NCBI RefSeq assembly: GCF_963966145.1
Contig: NC_091052.1
Span: 4,216,001 to 4,280,000, forward strand
Source: Tenebrio molitor
Taxonomy: Eukaryota; Arthropoda; Insecta; Coleoptera; Tenebrionidae
Reading direction: 5' to 3'
DNA: 64,000 nt
Below are positions 13,401 through 28,400 of the stretch, piece after piece. The position numbers and the translations under genes were made by a program. Each line of letters opens with the position of its first letter. The first letter of the stretch is position 1. A model generated the notes under the pieces. The model had not been told where the DNA came from, did no database searches, and was given only the letters and a program-made list of their open reading frames with translations.

Positions 13401-16400
13401 ACCTTTATTACAGATCATAGTAGGTCAGTTTTACAGGGTAGTCATTTACAAGATTTACAAGACCACAAGCCAAAGACTACCATGAAAACAATTTTTCCAT
13501 TAAAATCGATTTAATCCAAAAACTATCAAATATTTTTCGAAACGGATTGCTGATATTGATTTTATGCACCATTAGCCACAGTCTGATGCAAAAATTTAAA
13601 TATGAAAGTAAAAAAGTTTTTAATAAATATGTATCTGTTCATAAAAAAGAATTTTTTAAAAATAAATTAGGTACCTATACCGGCTGAAAGTAAATTTTTC
13701 CAACAATGAGATCTGTAAATTTCATAATTTTTTCTCAATTTTTAAAGGTCATTTTGCCACCGGCGGTAACCTTACTTTGCTATGCATTCTAAAATATATT
13801 TTTTTTACAAACTTCATAGTAGGGAAAAGGGGAAAACAGCATCCTTGTTTAATAATAAATGTTTAAATCCAAACAAAAAAGTTACTAAAGTTACCAGATT
13901 TAGTTACTAGGGTAAAAAAAAAGTACCTACAATAAATAAGTACATATTTTGTGTTTTGTTACACTTTTGATTGTTTTTAAATGATTGAAAATGTCAGATA
14001 CCTTAATGGAAACAGTAATTTAATTTTGATTGCGAGTACCTAATCTATTTCATCGTATGTATTACAGAGGATTCCGTTGATAAGGATTACTTTATTGTCG
14101 AGTCGAGGTTACTATTGGCAGCTGTAAAGGAATTACTGTTTCTTCTGATATTGATGTGATTTAAATTTTATCCAAGATAAATAATTATCAATACAAATAA
14201 AAATTTAATCGACGTTATGGTCGCGTCGAATAAAAAAAAACACTTTATCAGAACTGAAGTAATTCGTGTTATCAGAAAAAACAATATCAGCCATCAGATA
14301 TCTTTATTAACTTAATTTCAAAACCATTGCGTCAGATCTATCAATTATTGGTCGGGGATGTGAGATAGAGATCCGTGATAAATTCCACTGGTCGACTTTA
14401 CGATATTTGACAGGTGAAGATGTCGGCAAACGCCAATCGCAAAGCTGTCAGTTCGAAAATGATTGATAGAGGCGGCGCGAACTCAAAGAAAGTGTATTTT
14501 TTACTATCTGTAGTTACATTTTGCTCTTATCTCAAACATTGACGTACAAACCAAACAATTTTAACACTACATATTCTGTTTGGGAGTCCATCATGTTCGC
14601 CACCATGTTTGCCTTGTCACCTCCTTCCTCGCATAAACTGCACCACCCAAACAAATTTGCAGTGCAACCGATAAAAATCGAATTAAATATAATGGTGAAG
14701 AGTTTTCGGTGCGCACTCGCCCTCTCCACGAAAAGAAGCAAAAATAATTGCGAAATCTTTCGATCAGGTTTTCTGGCACTTTCCGGGGCTTAGCGGCTGA
14801 ATTTTTAATCAGCTTCTCAAACAGGAGCCGCTTTAGATCGCTGTATTACGTTGCGGATATTTTTCCCTTTATTTTTGAAGTTGAGCCCTTCAATTTTTAG
14901 GTTTATTTAAGCTAAGTAAGATAGGATTACGCTTTATTTTATGAGTTACAGATCACGTATTTTATAAATTGTAATTACTGATCTGGCTTAAAAAAGGTTG
15001 GAAATTCATTAAACGGGAATCAAGTGGCGGCTCGGTTTAAATTTAAAACAGCACTAGCTACCAAAGCTCAAATTTAAATGAACTTTCGACACCGACACCT
15101 CTAACAAGAAACAAAACCCTCGACAACCACAAATCCAATTTATAATCGACGAAATCTGAAATTAATATGTTTATTGCGATGGTTCTTTTCATATCAAATT
15201 TCCCAAACAAATTTCAACAAAATTCAAAAACTAATCAATTCTAATATCATGTCGCCAGACATGACACATCTTTTATTTAATCTTGACTGTATTTTATTAT
15301 TCATATTTCTTAGATATTTACCAGCAGAGACACAGTTTCACATAGCAACAAATTAAAGATTACGTACTTAAATAACACATGAGTGAATCATCGACTAAAA
15401 TTATGTAATTTAAATTTCTCGTTAAGCTGTAACTAGCAAACGTAACAAAACTGAAATTTTCTAATTTGTTACCATAAATAAAATGTATTCACGTTGTTTT
15501 GACCTAAAAGGCCACCATTGAAATTTTGCATTTAATTTGGTAGTAATAAAGCTGTTTATTGTGTTTTTCTAAGTTTGAGGTTATAAATAGCGTCAATGTC
15601 TAGTGCATTGTTGTCAGTTTTACTAGTTTGCAGTAGAAGAATACCTACTCAGAAATACCGGGAAATTCAGCAACATGTTATGTTAATTTTGATAGGTCCG
15701 CATGTCAGCACTTTAGTGACGGAAATCAAATATGTAGTGTCACCAACGTTAAAAAAATTAATCATGACCTTCTATTATGCCAAAACAACGTAAACGGTGT
15801 TTTGAAAGATTTTATATAGAAAATTAACTTTTAATACCAAATTTATTTCACGGTTCACATCTTCTGGATCTTCAGTGCTGTCTTTATGCCGTCAGCAACA
15901 TTTTGCCTGCCAGTTTTAGTTTTCGATTAGCTCCACTTTAACGAAACTTCGTTTAATCCCCGAATGTCAGTAATTATTTAAAGCATATCCCGAAATAACT
16001 AAGCTTGTCTTTCCTCTGCATGCATCAAGAGCGGGATTAAGTTTAATGCATCCCCGTCTTTTTCAATATAGCGTTCCCGCAGCACTTACAACATTACTAA
16101 ATTAACGTTCTTGACAAATGTGTCCTTTTGCAGGTAGCAGATCGTTGTCCGATCCGATTAAAACGGAATCGGGGGTGGGTGTAGACTCTACGGATGGGGA
16201 CGACGGAAAAAATGACAAGAAAACGAAAAGACAGAGAAGACAGCGGACTCACTTTACTAGTCAACAGCTTCAGGAACTTGAAGCGACTTTCGCGAGGAAT
16301 CGGTATCCAGATATGAGCACTAGGGAAGAGATCGCGATGTGGACGAATTTGACGGAGGCGAGAGTTAGGGTAAGTGAAAATTTTCTGATAAAGAAAACAG

Positions 16401-19400
16401 ATGCGACTGAGATGTTGACCAGTGGAGAATTTATGGGAGGCACTTGAAATGTAAACATCTAACAGAAGCTCGGATAGAGGGGATTTGTGGGGAACAGGAT
16501 GGGTGTCACGGGAAATTAATTAAAAGAAAAACAAAACGGCCTGTTTGAAGGGGCAAAGTGCCGGACGCGTTACGTACGTGACGTACTTCTTCAAAGGAAA
16601 AATCGTCGGTAGTCCCTTATAAATTATAATAAACGAGTTGAAATACGAGACCGGATTAAAAACCTATACATCTTGCTGAAATATTTTTATGAAAACAGGA
16701 TTACCATGAAGAGATAACCTGATAAAATCAAACAGTAATTTAGGACCAATTTTTGTTGGTGCATAAAGAAGAGTAATGCTAATAGACGAGTATTGAATTT
16801 TCAGAAAATTAGCGCTGATATTAGAGTTTCATTATTGTAAAACTACATTTTAAAGGCGTTGTTAGAGAAAATAGTATATTCTGATACGAGTTGCATAAGA
16901 CAGTCTATTGTCGAAAAACAATTGTCGAGTTCGACAACATGTCTTGTGAGTGTAACATACCTACTATTTTTTCTACTTCGGCTTCATTAATTTAATTTTT
17001 TAATATAAAATAATTGTCTACTGACTTTTATTTTAATGGAATTGGGTTGGTATTGACGAAACAATGCCAATTCAGTGAAAATTAAATTTCAAATTGTCTC
17101 CCAAATGCTGTTACAATACTAATCTACACCCTTAATAGTTTATTTTGATCCAAAACATGGATGCAGGTTCAAATGACATCGCATTTAACACTGAAATTTA
17201 TTATCAATACCAACCCCATATTCAATAATCACTAGAAACGATGCTATAAAATTGATCTTTGTGAAACTGTTTTCGGTGTCACAAAATGCTCATTGTGACA
17301 CCGAAGTAGAAAAACATATATTTTGTCTTATCTGAACATTTTTTGAAAACATTGTTTGAGTGCAATATTTAAATTGCTTAAAAACAGATTTTCCGTGTAG
17401 GCTTTTATGGAAATTCTTTCATTTTGTCGATAAAAAACTCCAGATTTGGTGAAAAGAATTCAAAATCATTTCATCATTTTTTTTATTAAAAAAAAATTAG
17501 AGTTAGACTGAAGCATTTTGTAGCCTCTAGATTCTGATTTCATTGAGAAAAAGGACGAGTCTCGTTTCATTTGTGAATAATCAAATAACTGTAGATTCTG
17601 TATTATTTTCAACTTTGGAATATTAAGTTAATAAAACCAATATTAAACAATTGTTAATAAGCATCGAATTGAAATTTAAATACCATTATATTCAAAGTCA
17701 CCTGCCTCTTATTTCGCAAAATTTTCGGGATAAAAATAAATAGTAGGTCCATTGTGTTTTACCAATAAACATTTTATAAAATGATGACTATTTTAAAAAT
17801 TATCGTGGAATATCGATTCAAAAAACAGGTTCCTCTGAATAGACTAAAATACCGCCAATTTTCTAAATTTTATAGATCATAATAAGAACATAAAGAAGTC
17901 GCTGAAAAGTTGTATAATTTATTTTTTAATGTTAGCAGTGACTCATAGTGCGTTGTTACGTGATTACTGCATTTCACGACACTTTAAATTCAAAACTTAC
18001 AATTGTTCGTCTATTTACCAGCTTTACCGACCCTTATATTTGCCAAATATAATTTTCCTAGCATTATGTTTTGAACTTTTTTTAAATTTAAGGGGCAAAA
18101 TAGAAAAAATATTGTATTATACTCGTTTTATAAGCCATTTTGTCGCACTTGTTTGTCTATAGCACTCGTCGCTGCGTTCCTCGTGCTCTAAAAAACGCGT
18201 GCGACAAAATGGTGTCTTATAAAACACGTATAATAAATTACTATTTTGATACTACTTGTAGTTTCATAAGGATACCAAAGTAGAAAAAAGTTTTTTCGCG
18301 TTATTTCGCTAACCATTAATCGTAAAGGGACACTTGAATGTTCAAATGAATCTGGGACAACTGTTGTAACGTAGCTCTGAGTTTCACTTGTTCATATAAA
18401 TCTGGGACAACTTTTTTTTGGGTTTTAAATGTGACTTCAAGCAGTTAATTAATTAACATTTTATTAAAAATATATATTTTGGCTAAAATTAACAATTCAA
18501 TGGTTGTTATTTTATTATCATTAGGCATTTTGCAGTAAAATTGCTTTGAAAAGTATAATCACTTGTCAATTTTGACAAATAAATGAAATCTGCTAATTGT
18601 TCTGGCAGCAAAAAATTCATGGAAATATTGTTCAATGTTCAACCCACATTACTCTCGAAAAATAAAATTTATTACATTATAAGGAAATAATGTCATTTCA
18701 AGAATATATTTTCAAAATAGTAGATTTTATCATTAAGGGTAGAAGTGAGTCTTTTTGTGCTAAGCCCAGAGATTGAAGACCGAGACGAAGTCGAGGTCGG
18801 CAACTGGGCGAAGCACAAAAAGACCTTCTACTCTGAATGATATATGTATGTACCTACATATGCTATTTTATCTTCAAGCGGATCACAAAAAAAAATTGGA
18901 CATGAACTCATTTATTTTCTTTTGCTGCAGTTACAGTAAAATGACAATTTTCAAACTTACAATTTTCAAATTTTAAAGCACCAATAATTCCTAGTTCTCT
19001 TGTTGCAATACAATTATTAGCACTTAAAGGTTCAATAATTTTAGTAAAGTCTACTAAAATCTAAGATTATCTTTTTTTACGTTTAACGGTCATCTTGCTA
19101 TTTCGGTTAAATATTGTATAATAATTTCATTATTTCGCTTTTTTAGAGGCTTTTTTTTAATGGGGACAATTTAATTATTAAATATGTCGTGTAATTATTG
19201 ATAAATAAATCGTGAGAAATGCTTCCAAATGACCTTACATTTGACTCTTTTTTTTGTTGAAGAGATCTGCTTCTTATAGTTTCGCAACTGTTTGAATTCC
19301 CTTTTTTTCGGGTATCAAAGTCGTCGGTAAGCCATTAACTAAGTATAACAGTTAGTGATAATCAAGATTCTGTTTTTGAAACTTACTATTATTTTTGAAT

Positions 19401-22400
19401 CGTTTACGAACCCATATAAAGCGCAGAATCGTCGTCAAGCGTGTCCCCGTCCTCAGGATGGGGTTAATCCCCGGCAGTTGCATCTCGTGCACGTAATTTC
19501 AGTAACACGTTAGTTGATCGCAGTTTATTAATGAGATATAGGTTTGGGCAGTTGAGTGATATAGTGGCCGTAACTCAGTGGGGCCAACTAGCCAGGTACA
19601 CAAAGCCTGAGCGGTACGGTAATCCTTGCATGATTAACACCATAAATCTGCCGCGGATTAGCGCGATCGCCATCGCGGACTGCCATGAATACTTGGTATG
19701 AACTATTGCCTCTGTCCCTCTGGTCTCTCGTACCGCCGACGCCGCCTCCACCAGACTGGGAAATGCATATCAGCTTAAACCAACTCATTGTTATAACACG
19801 CTTCCTTGATTTATGATCCAGTATGTCACTGCGATAACGTATGGGTAATTAACAAACAGAAATCGATTACATCCCAAATGCACCCATTGCGATAATTTTA
19901 CAAAATGTTGATCGAACTCTCGACAAAGGCAAACATGTCATGTCTGAAAGCAAAAGAACTAATCAAACTGTAGCTACTAAGTTCCACTCGACCACAGACA
20001 CATTTCAATTAGTTATTTCCATTAAATCACTTTTCATTACTTTAACTCGTCTAGATTTTGGAAATTTAATTTTGAAATTTGTGTTGCAAATAAATGATTC
20101 TATCAACAGACGCCTCTGCTTAGATGTGGGGTAAATAAACAGAATGTTGTTATGTTCCAGAGTAAATCTCTGATTTGAAACGGCGGGTATCTACGGACCT
20201 CTGGATCAATACAGAGTTCTCAACCCCGCAGAGCTCGTGGCCGATTTACTAATTAAGATATTAAACAAGATTTAGACTCATCTTTCTTTTTCGTAATGAA
20301 TTAGTGACTGCAATAATAAATTCAAACAATTAATTCCAAAAAAATTCGCAAAAAGGGGGTACATGATCGAAAATTTGTTTATTGTTCGCCATTGAATAAG
20401 TAGATCTTCATTAAATTCGTTTAGCGTCGGCAAAGCATTTAACACATAAATACTGTAATTTACAGTCCTTTTTTGAAAAAATAAGTTGAAGAAATGAAGA
20501 AATAAATTATTTACATCGTAAAGTTGAACAACCACAGAGAACCACTAGTACGAGTTTCATTATGTATCTATTTATATACCGGGTGACACTGTATCTTGCT
20601 TATTTTTAATTCGATTTGAATAAATGACACATCAAATGAAATATGTAGTTCTAAAAACACTTCAACATTATCTGATTCGATATTTTTTTATTCCATAAGT
20701 AGTTTCCACACTGTACAGGGTATTTAACGAGTGATCATGAGCTCGACGGAATTGAAAATGCAACCCACAATACATTTCCAAAGTTAAGGTGGATATTTGT
20801 TTTTCGATTTAAAAAGCATAAGACATAGTTAGCTTATGCAGTTTCGTAAATTTTGACATAAACGTCATTCTCTTGGTTAAATGAAATTGTTAAAACACGA
20901 AGGGCTAGCTTACAGAAACGAAATTAAGTTAATCGTAATCAAATGCGACATTAACTGAACACGTGACCAGATTGAACCAATCGAAGTTTCGGATTCATGA
21001 GTTAATCCCGCATTAAAATTTAATTCGAATTAAATATTTAATTCTCTTTCTATAAACTGGCCCGAAGAGTTTTTGGGAAAATATTTATTGCTTGGATAAA
21101 CGCGCAACGCCAAAAGCATTTTTATTAAATCACGGTCACATAAATGTCAGTTGTAACAAATAAAATTATTGGAAGCAAAGCCACCATGGATTCATAATTT
21201 CATTTTAAAACAATACGATATTTAAAATAGCCACGTTACTTGTGAAAATGTATTGTGGGTTGCATTTTCAATTCCGCCGGGCTCACTATCACTCGTGAAA
21301 TACCCTGTATATACAATATTTCCGATTAACTTTAAATACATAGGTTTCGAATTTTGAAATGACCGAGTAAATTATTTCTCAACAGTAAGAGTTTTTCTGT
21401 TAATCACTGCGAATTCTCCGTTCTTTTAAATTTTCAGAAAAAAAGTCGCCACAGTGTGAACTTTTTTGATTTAAATGTTAAATCACAAAATTTCTCACAA
21501 ACTCCAAAACACGATGTCCCTTATTCACTCAGAATCTTCGTCTCCGTGTAATGCAAAACTAGAGTCCACTGGGCGGTCATAAATCAGATGGCCAGTGGAT
21601 CTGCACCGGTCGACCGAAAAGATGATGGTCATTTGGAAGCTTTTCAAGCTTACAACGAACTGTGCGCAAATTCCCCGCTATCTGCATTCTAGTTGTATAA
21701 AATAGGTGCAATCCTGGACGAATGATAAATTCTCTGGCGCAACTCTAATCGTGGCATTTTTATTTTCGCCACAATAATTTTTATTTCCGCTGCGTAATTC
21801 TCGTCGGACATTTACTGGAACCACCCTGATACGGTGCAACCGTCGGCGTTATCTTTAAGAAATTGTATCAACAACAAGGGTGCTCACCACCACTTATCTA
21901 CTTAACACGTGTTTACATATGTTTCATCTTGTTCGCCTTTTTAATGTGCCGCTCTTAAGTACCTGAATAAACAGACCGATTCCTTGAGGAATAACCATGT
22001 CTTTTTCCAACGGATAAAAATGATTAGATTTTTTTACAGACACCACTTATAAAAATACTGAACAACGTGTCTCTATTTGAAGCGATTATGATAAACCACT
22101 CTTCAACGCTGTGCGTGGATTTAATACATTGATCGTTTCCAGTTTTCGGGCCTTTCATTATTTGTAATTCTGTTTGTATTGTTCGCTGTATTGATGAATT
22201 CGAAAAAATTGAAATGAGTGTTTTGGGAGTATACATCATCTTCTAAAGCATATAACGACAACAGAATCTGCAATGATCTGTGGTTAGCCCAAATCCAGGT
22301 ATTGTTGCTCTAATGCTACGTTACATATTTGAATAATGCTTTTGATACCTGTCAAATCGGATACAGTAAATCGAAAGATAAACACGAATGCCTACCCCGA

Positions 22401-25400
22401 CTACCCATTTACATTCAGCTCAAAACACACAATAAAATGTGTCCATTAGATTCAGTTTTGTTCGTTTTCTCCCTAACCCAAACTACACAATAATCATGAT
22501 AAATTACTTTACTTTGTTGTACCATTTGTTAATTAAACAAATCGGAAAAAAGTAGAGAAAATTTAATCTACATACATTTTTTCCAAAACAAAATATAACA
22601 ATACTTACTGTTGTCAGTTTCATTCTATTATTACAGTTAGAAACCAATTTTCTCGTAAGTCTGGAGTCTTTTATATAAGAAGCAAAACATATTTTAATTC
22701 TAAAGAATTTCGTTATCTACTTTTACTGGTGCATACATCTTTAATAAATTTTTAAAATTTTAATAAAATTATTTTATGGAAACGCAAACATGTGTTTGGA
22801 GGAAATGTCATTTGTTTGATATCAATAATTAATAGAATGTAATATTTTTGTCCAGATCCTTGCCAAAAACAGTCGTTCCTCATTTAAACGTGGAATAAAT
22901 CTTATTTAGAAGAAGATCCGCACTCAAATTTGAAATAGTTACTTTGAAACAATTCCATGTTCAGTATAAAGTATACGTGGCAAGTAACCGCACTTCATTA
23001 AAAATAAATTCCTGTGAAGAGCGCGCGGCCGTTAACGGAGGCCCCGGATCTGCGAGGATTTCCCGGATCTACAGAGCAACGCCGGAGTCTCGCGCGCTCA
23101 GCTCTTAGATGTGCTCCACTAATATGCTTAGCGCTCTTTCCTACAAATCAGCCGTAATGCAATCTCATACAAAAATTTATTTATTACCCCAGTAAACGGC
23201 ACAGTAAAAGTGAAATACAACCACCGGGGTTCACTTCGAGCACACAACATAAATAAATTATTCGCAAACTCACCGACAAATATCTTAATTTATATTCGGT
23301 TAAGTTCAGATGAGTGACCACCACGCTTGACCGTTCAATCATGGGGAGCATGACCAAATGGCGAATAAATGATCAATCCACCCTTGATTGCCTCGCAGGA
23401 CGATTACAAAGATACATTCCCAACTGGACTGTCATTCCGGTGTTGTCCATCTCTGACTGCGTGCAACAAAGGGAGATGGGCATGTGAGGGCTTGTGGGGA
23501 AGTTGACGGTGGCGGGTAGATGAGGCGTGAGAATATGTGGCACGGCTAATGCGATTAACATGGTATGAAATGTGAGGAGGGCCTCAGACGCGTGCCGTCC
23601 TGCTTATTAAACTGTAATTTGACAGAGTTACGGTTGATAAAAGATTTTTTTCACTAATGGAGTTGTTAGTGAGGAAAATTGGTTTCTCATGAATTTTACA
23701 GTTCCTCCGAGGCATTAAATAAAGCCACCTCCGAGTTTAAAGCTCCGTCATGAAATGACGCCGACACTTTTTCTATGAAGGTGGATCAAACGTCAAATTG
23801 ATTCAGTTTTCGGCGCTGGTCAAGCTCTACTAAGAAAAACAAATTCTTCACGCCTTCACAGATAATTCTGATTTATTATGACCAGGGAATAGAAAAAAAA
23901 ATCTTTCAAGTTCGACCCCTTACATCTGTAATGAGTATTTACTATTTAATTGTTTTTTTAAGAAATTTAATGCACAAATATTCCACCTAATAAACATTTA
24001 ATTATGTACGCCAAATAACGCCGTCTATGCCAATAAAGTCAACTATAAAAATATACGAATATTTATGCTAGAAGGCAGCATCTTTCAGATGCTCTTCTGA
24101 GTGTTAAGCTACATCAACCATTGTTTGTTTCTGAGAAAGTGTCAATTCGGAGAGGAAGAAAACTGAACCAGTGCATCTGATTTTGCGGATAAATCAGCAG
24201 TAATATTAGTAAAACTTTCTTATCAGAATTAATCAGAAATTAACGAGGCGTTTGTGTAAACCTTCTAAGCGCGGGTTCTAATAATGGGCAGTATTTTGAT
24301 TTCGTAAAAATGCTTAGAAACGGTCGTCACATTTATAGTCACTTCTGGTCTCCAGTGGCGGGTAGCGAAATTTTTGGAAAATTTTAAACAATTTTAACTC
24401 ATTAACGAGAACGTTTACGAAAAAAAATTATTTATAAAAGTTGTTACTCTTGATGAGTTTTATTACCAGCTAAAATTAATGTACTTATTTCTGTTACACG
24501 CTGTATGTATAGATACGAATTTATTTAAGAAAAAAAACTAAGTGAATTCAGTTTCTTGGAAGATATACTCGTATTTAGCTGTCAATTCTTGTGCTTTTTT
24601 AAACCGTAGATTAATTGGAGCATGTTGACAGCTAACCTAAAATTTAGAGCCTAAAAAATCTATCTTTTTTTCTTTCTTTGCAATGTTTTACATTAAAAAT
24701 AGAATAACTTAACGATTCCTATTCTTGAAGCAAATACATATCTAAGGGCACCCTTGCTGAAAACAAATATGTTCAATTATGTCCCGATTAAACATAAACA
24801 AATCTTATTCGTGTCAAACGGCGGGAATTTCAAACTTTACACTGTTCTAAACGGTTTAATTTTTCCAACGGCTACTCAGCCCAGGATTTCATTTGAACGC
24901 GTGATGTAAGAATCATCTTCATTAAAAAATTTAATAAGTTTATCTTTGGTGTAAAATCAAATGAGTTAACAACATACTAAAAATATAAACTCTACGCAAA
25001 CAAAATATTTATAATGCTTGTTAAAAAATTATTTAAACAGGAAAATCGGAGGCTATTTATTCGATTTATCGGCCGAGTATGCGTTACTTTAGCATTTAAC
25101 TTACTTTTAAGCAAACAACTTAGATAAATATTTCTCAAAATTTTTTATGCAGCGCCCCCTTTTCATCATACTCGTATTATTTCCGTGTGACCCCCCTTAA
25201 GTGTTTACTAATGTAAATTTAAATTCTTCTTATAATGAATTAGGTACGAGATCGTCTTCTTATAGGAGCTACCGAGGCTGTAGCCTCCTAGCTGAAATCA
25301 AAACCTAAGATTAAAAAAAAACTTATAGCATTTCCGAAAGCCTTGGCGGATCTCTGTGAGACCATCGCGGCCCTCCTGGGGTCTCAGGCCACAGGTTAAG

Positions 25401-28400
25401 AACCACCGGCTTAGATAATATCATAATTAACTTCGTTACGGTTTTGCTTATTACCGACGTATTTTTTAATTTGTTTGGAAATAAAGCATTATGAATTATC
25501 ACCGCAAGATAACTGGTATGAATCAATGCGCTAAGATTAGTGAATTAGTGGTAAAATTAAAACACCCAAATCCTAATAGCCCCTAATATTAGAAAGAAAG
25601 AAATTTCATCGTTTAAAAATATTTTTCCATCAGAGTCAGTGAAGTTTAATTAGTGATGTCTGCTTCCAGTTACAAATTCCACATTTTATGAGCTTAAAGT
25701 ATTTTAATATTAAAAAACGTGTATTCGTCAAGACGTTGCCCCCTTTATCGCTCATTTTAATTGATTTGAATTTCCGTGCACGCGGTTGGATAAATTTCGG
25801 GCCTAACTGTTCTAGCGCCGTTGACAGAACCAATAAAGGAAACAATAACATACTGTGGCGAGGGGGTTATAATTGAACAATCACACGGAGGCCTGATTAA
25901 CAAGTCATATGAATGAGCTCACACCGGGGGGTGCACATATATTGCGACTCCCTGCGGCGAGCAATAACTGGCGACGAGGTGGACACCGTGGACGGGGCGG
26001 AAGCCCGGTCGCATGCATTACGCCGTTTATACAGTCGTTTGGCTTAGTTTACCTCGTAAATCACTTTTCATGCTGATTTACCACTGCTGTCAAGAGGGAA
26101 ACACTATTACGCACGTTTAATTAATGTTTGGTGCATCGGGCGACGATAAAAAATATCATAAGCTGCTGGAACAGATATATTAGTGCAGAAAAAAATGTAA
26201 GGGTTGTGCGACGTTGAAAAATAAACCGCTAATAGGGGTGCATTAATACGGCGCGTGCAGATGAACTCGCGACCGTCAAATTTGGTCCCTCCAGGTGTAA
26301 TTAAATTTGTAATGATCTCGACTGATTCGGTTTGTTATTCGAACGATATCGGTGTATCTTTTTTCTTTTAATTAAGTTTCTGTCATTGCTTTATCGACGA
26401 GAAATTGTCGAGGCGCCGACCTCGCTTGAATCCGCCCTTCATCCGTCGGTTTTTTTTTCGGCAAGTGCACCACCGCTCGGTTGATATAAATGGCTCGGGG
26501 CCGGGAGCTCTTCTTTGTTTTGGAGATATATGAATCCAGCTCGGTAAATTGGTCCTTATAAAACGACCTACCATTTTCGCCGTCATCTTCTGTTACGCCT
26601 GTCTTCCATCTGCAGCGGCGAGTCTCCCTCGGGGGGAGAACAGCCGCCCCCGAACCGTGGCCAACGACCCATCTAATTGCGGCGGCTGGAATGAAGATCG
26701 ACGAGGGGCGCGATTGGCCGCGACGGCGCGAAGTTATGTTGGGGGAAGCGTTGGAACGGATCCGAACAATGCGAAGGGGCCTGTTTCTCTTATTTCACTC
26801 ACGGAAACGGAAAATATTGCACCCCTATTTACGTGGAAATTATTTCAGAACGATTCTTCTCAACCGGAAACTGCTCGTCGAGCGGCCGGGTTTTTTTAAT
26901 AAACTGCTCGATTGCGTTCGAAATGAGGAATTGCTTAAACGAGAAACTTTAATTAAAATATTTTGTTACGGGGTGGCTTGGGGCAGGGATCGGGAAAATG
27001 GAGAAAAGCACCGCTGCTGTGACGGCTGAAAAATGCGTTTCGACCACGAAAAAATTCTGTTTAAAAATAAAAAGAATACAAGGTACAAGTACTCCAAAAA
27101 TAGCGTTTCTTATTTAGGACTAGATTGGAAATCTTGATTAGATTAAGTAAAAAATTCTTTGCGTTTTAAAATAAATTCTAAAAAAAATATTAAACCGTGC
27201 CGAATAGGCGATAATAGTAGATTATACAGGGTGTCTTAAAATTATCGTATTCCGAGTTCGGGGCTTAGTAGGGGACATCCTGTTGACCAAGTAAAAATGT
27301 TTAAAAAAAATTGCTGTCACTTTGAAAAAAATATCAAAATTGCCAATATTTGTTCAAAGTATGTACCTGATTAATATTCTAGCTATGTTGTACTTCCCTT
27401 TTGAACAAAAATTGGAAAATTAAAACTTTTATTTTTTCGAAATAAAGCTGTTTTTTCAAGAAATGTCTTTTCATTTATATTTTAATATTTTACATAATCA
27501 TCCTCACCATATTTCAAAATGAATGTCAACCATTTATATTTTTTATTTGAAGAAAACATCATGAAAAGTTTGAACCTTCAGACCCATATATCTTTGTAAA
27601 TGTTTTTTATTTTATTTTTTCGAGATTCCTGAGATTTTTCTCTACAAGACCCTCGACTTACAATACGTTAATTTTGCGACACCCTGTATCATTAAGAGTA
27701 GAAGTGAGTCTTTTTGTGCTAAGCCCAGAGATTCAAGACCGAGACGAAATCGAGGTCGCACAACTGGGCTGTCATCTTTAATAAACGAAAAACAGATGAT
27801 CAGCAAACTGCTTGCCTAAACGAATTTTGTTTTTGTTTCAGGTGTGGTTCAAAAACCGGCGCGCAAAATGGCGGAAACGCGAGCGCAACGCGATGAACGC
27901 AATGAACGCAGCCGCCGAATTCAAAACCGGCTTCGGCACCCAATTCAACGGCTTGATGCCCACATTCGGCGACACTGACACCCTCTATTCGTCCTACAGT
28001 TACAACAACTGGGCCACCAAGGTACCCAGCCCTTTGGGCACGAAGCCCTTCTGGTCGGTGGTACCTCCCAACCACCACCAGAGCCCGGTCAACTGTTTCA
28101 ACGCAGCTACGTCGGTGGCAGCCGCCTCCATGTCCGGAGCGGCCGGTACCATGCTTCCCGGTGGAATGAGCTCAGGTTTGACCAGCACCCCGACGGCGGT
28201 GGCGCCCCAACCTTGCCCGTACACGACCCCCGCAAACCCGTACTCCATGTACCATCACAGAGCCGCGACAGAGCCCTGCACTGCTATGTCTTCCAGCATA
28301 GCCTCGCTGAGGCTGAAAGCTAAGCAGCACACCGGATTCGTGGGCTACTCCAGCGTAAGTCCGGTCAGGTCTAGTTCGGCAGGGTTGTCTGCTTGCCAGT

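Noticed and set aside
26549..26899. 116-codon open frame in the GC-rich block, with a hydrophobic start
   Set aside because: It begins at TTG rather than ATG, overlaps a second frame of similar length, and shows no family resemblance; GC-rich DNA gives long chance frames.
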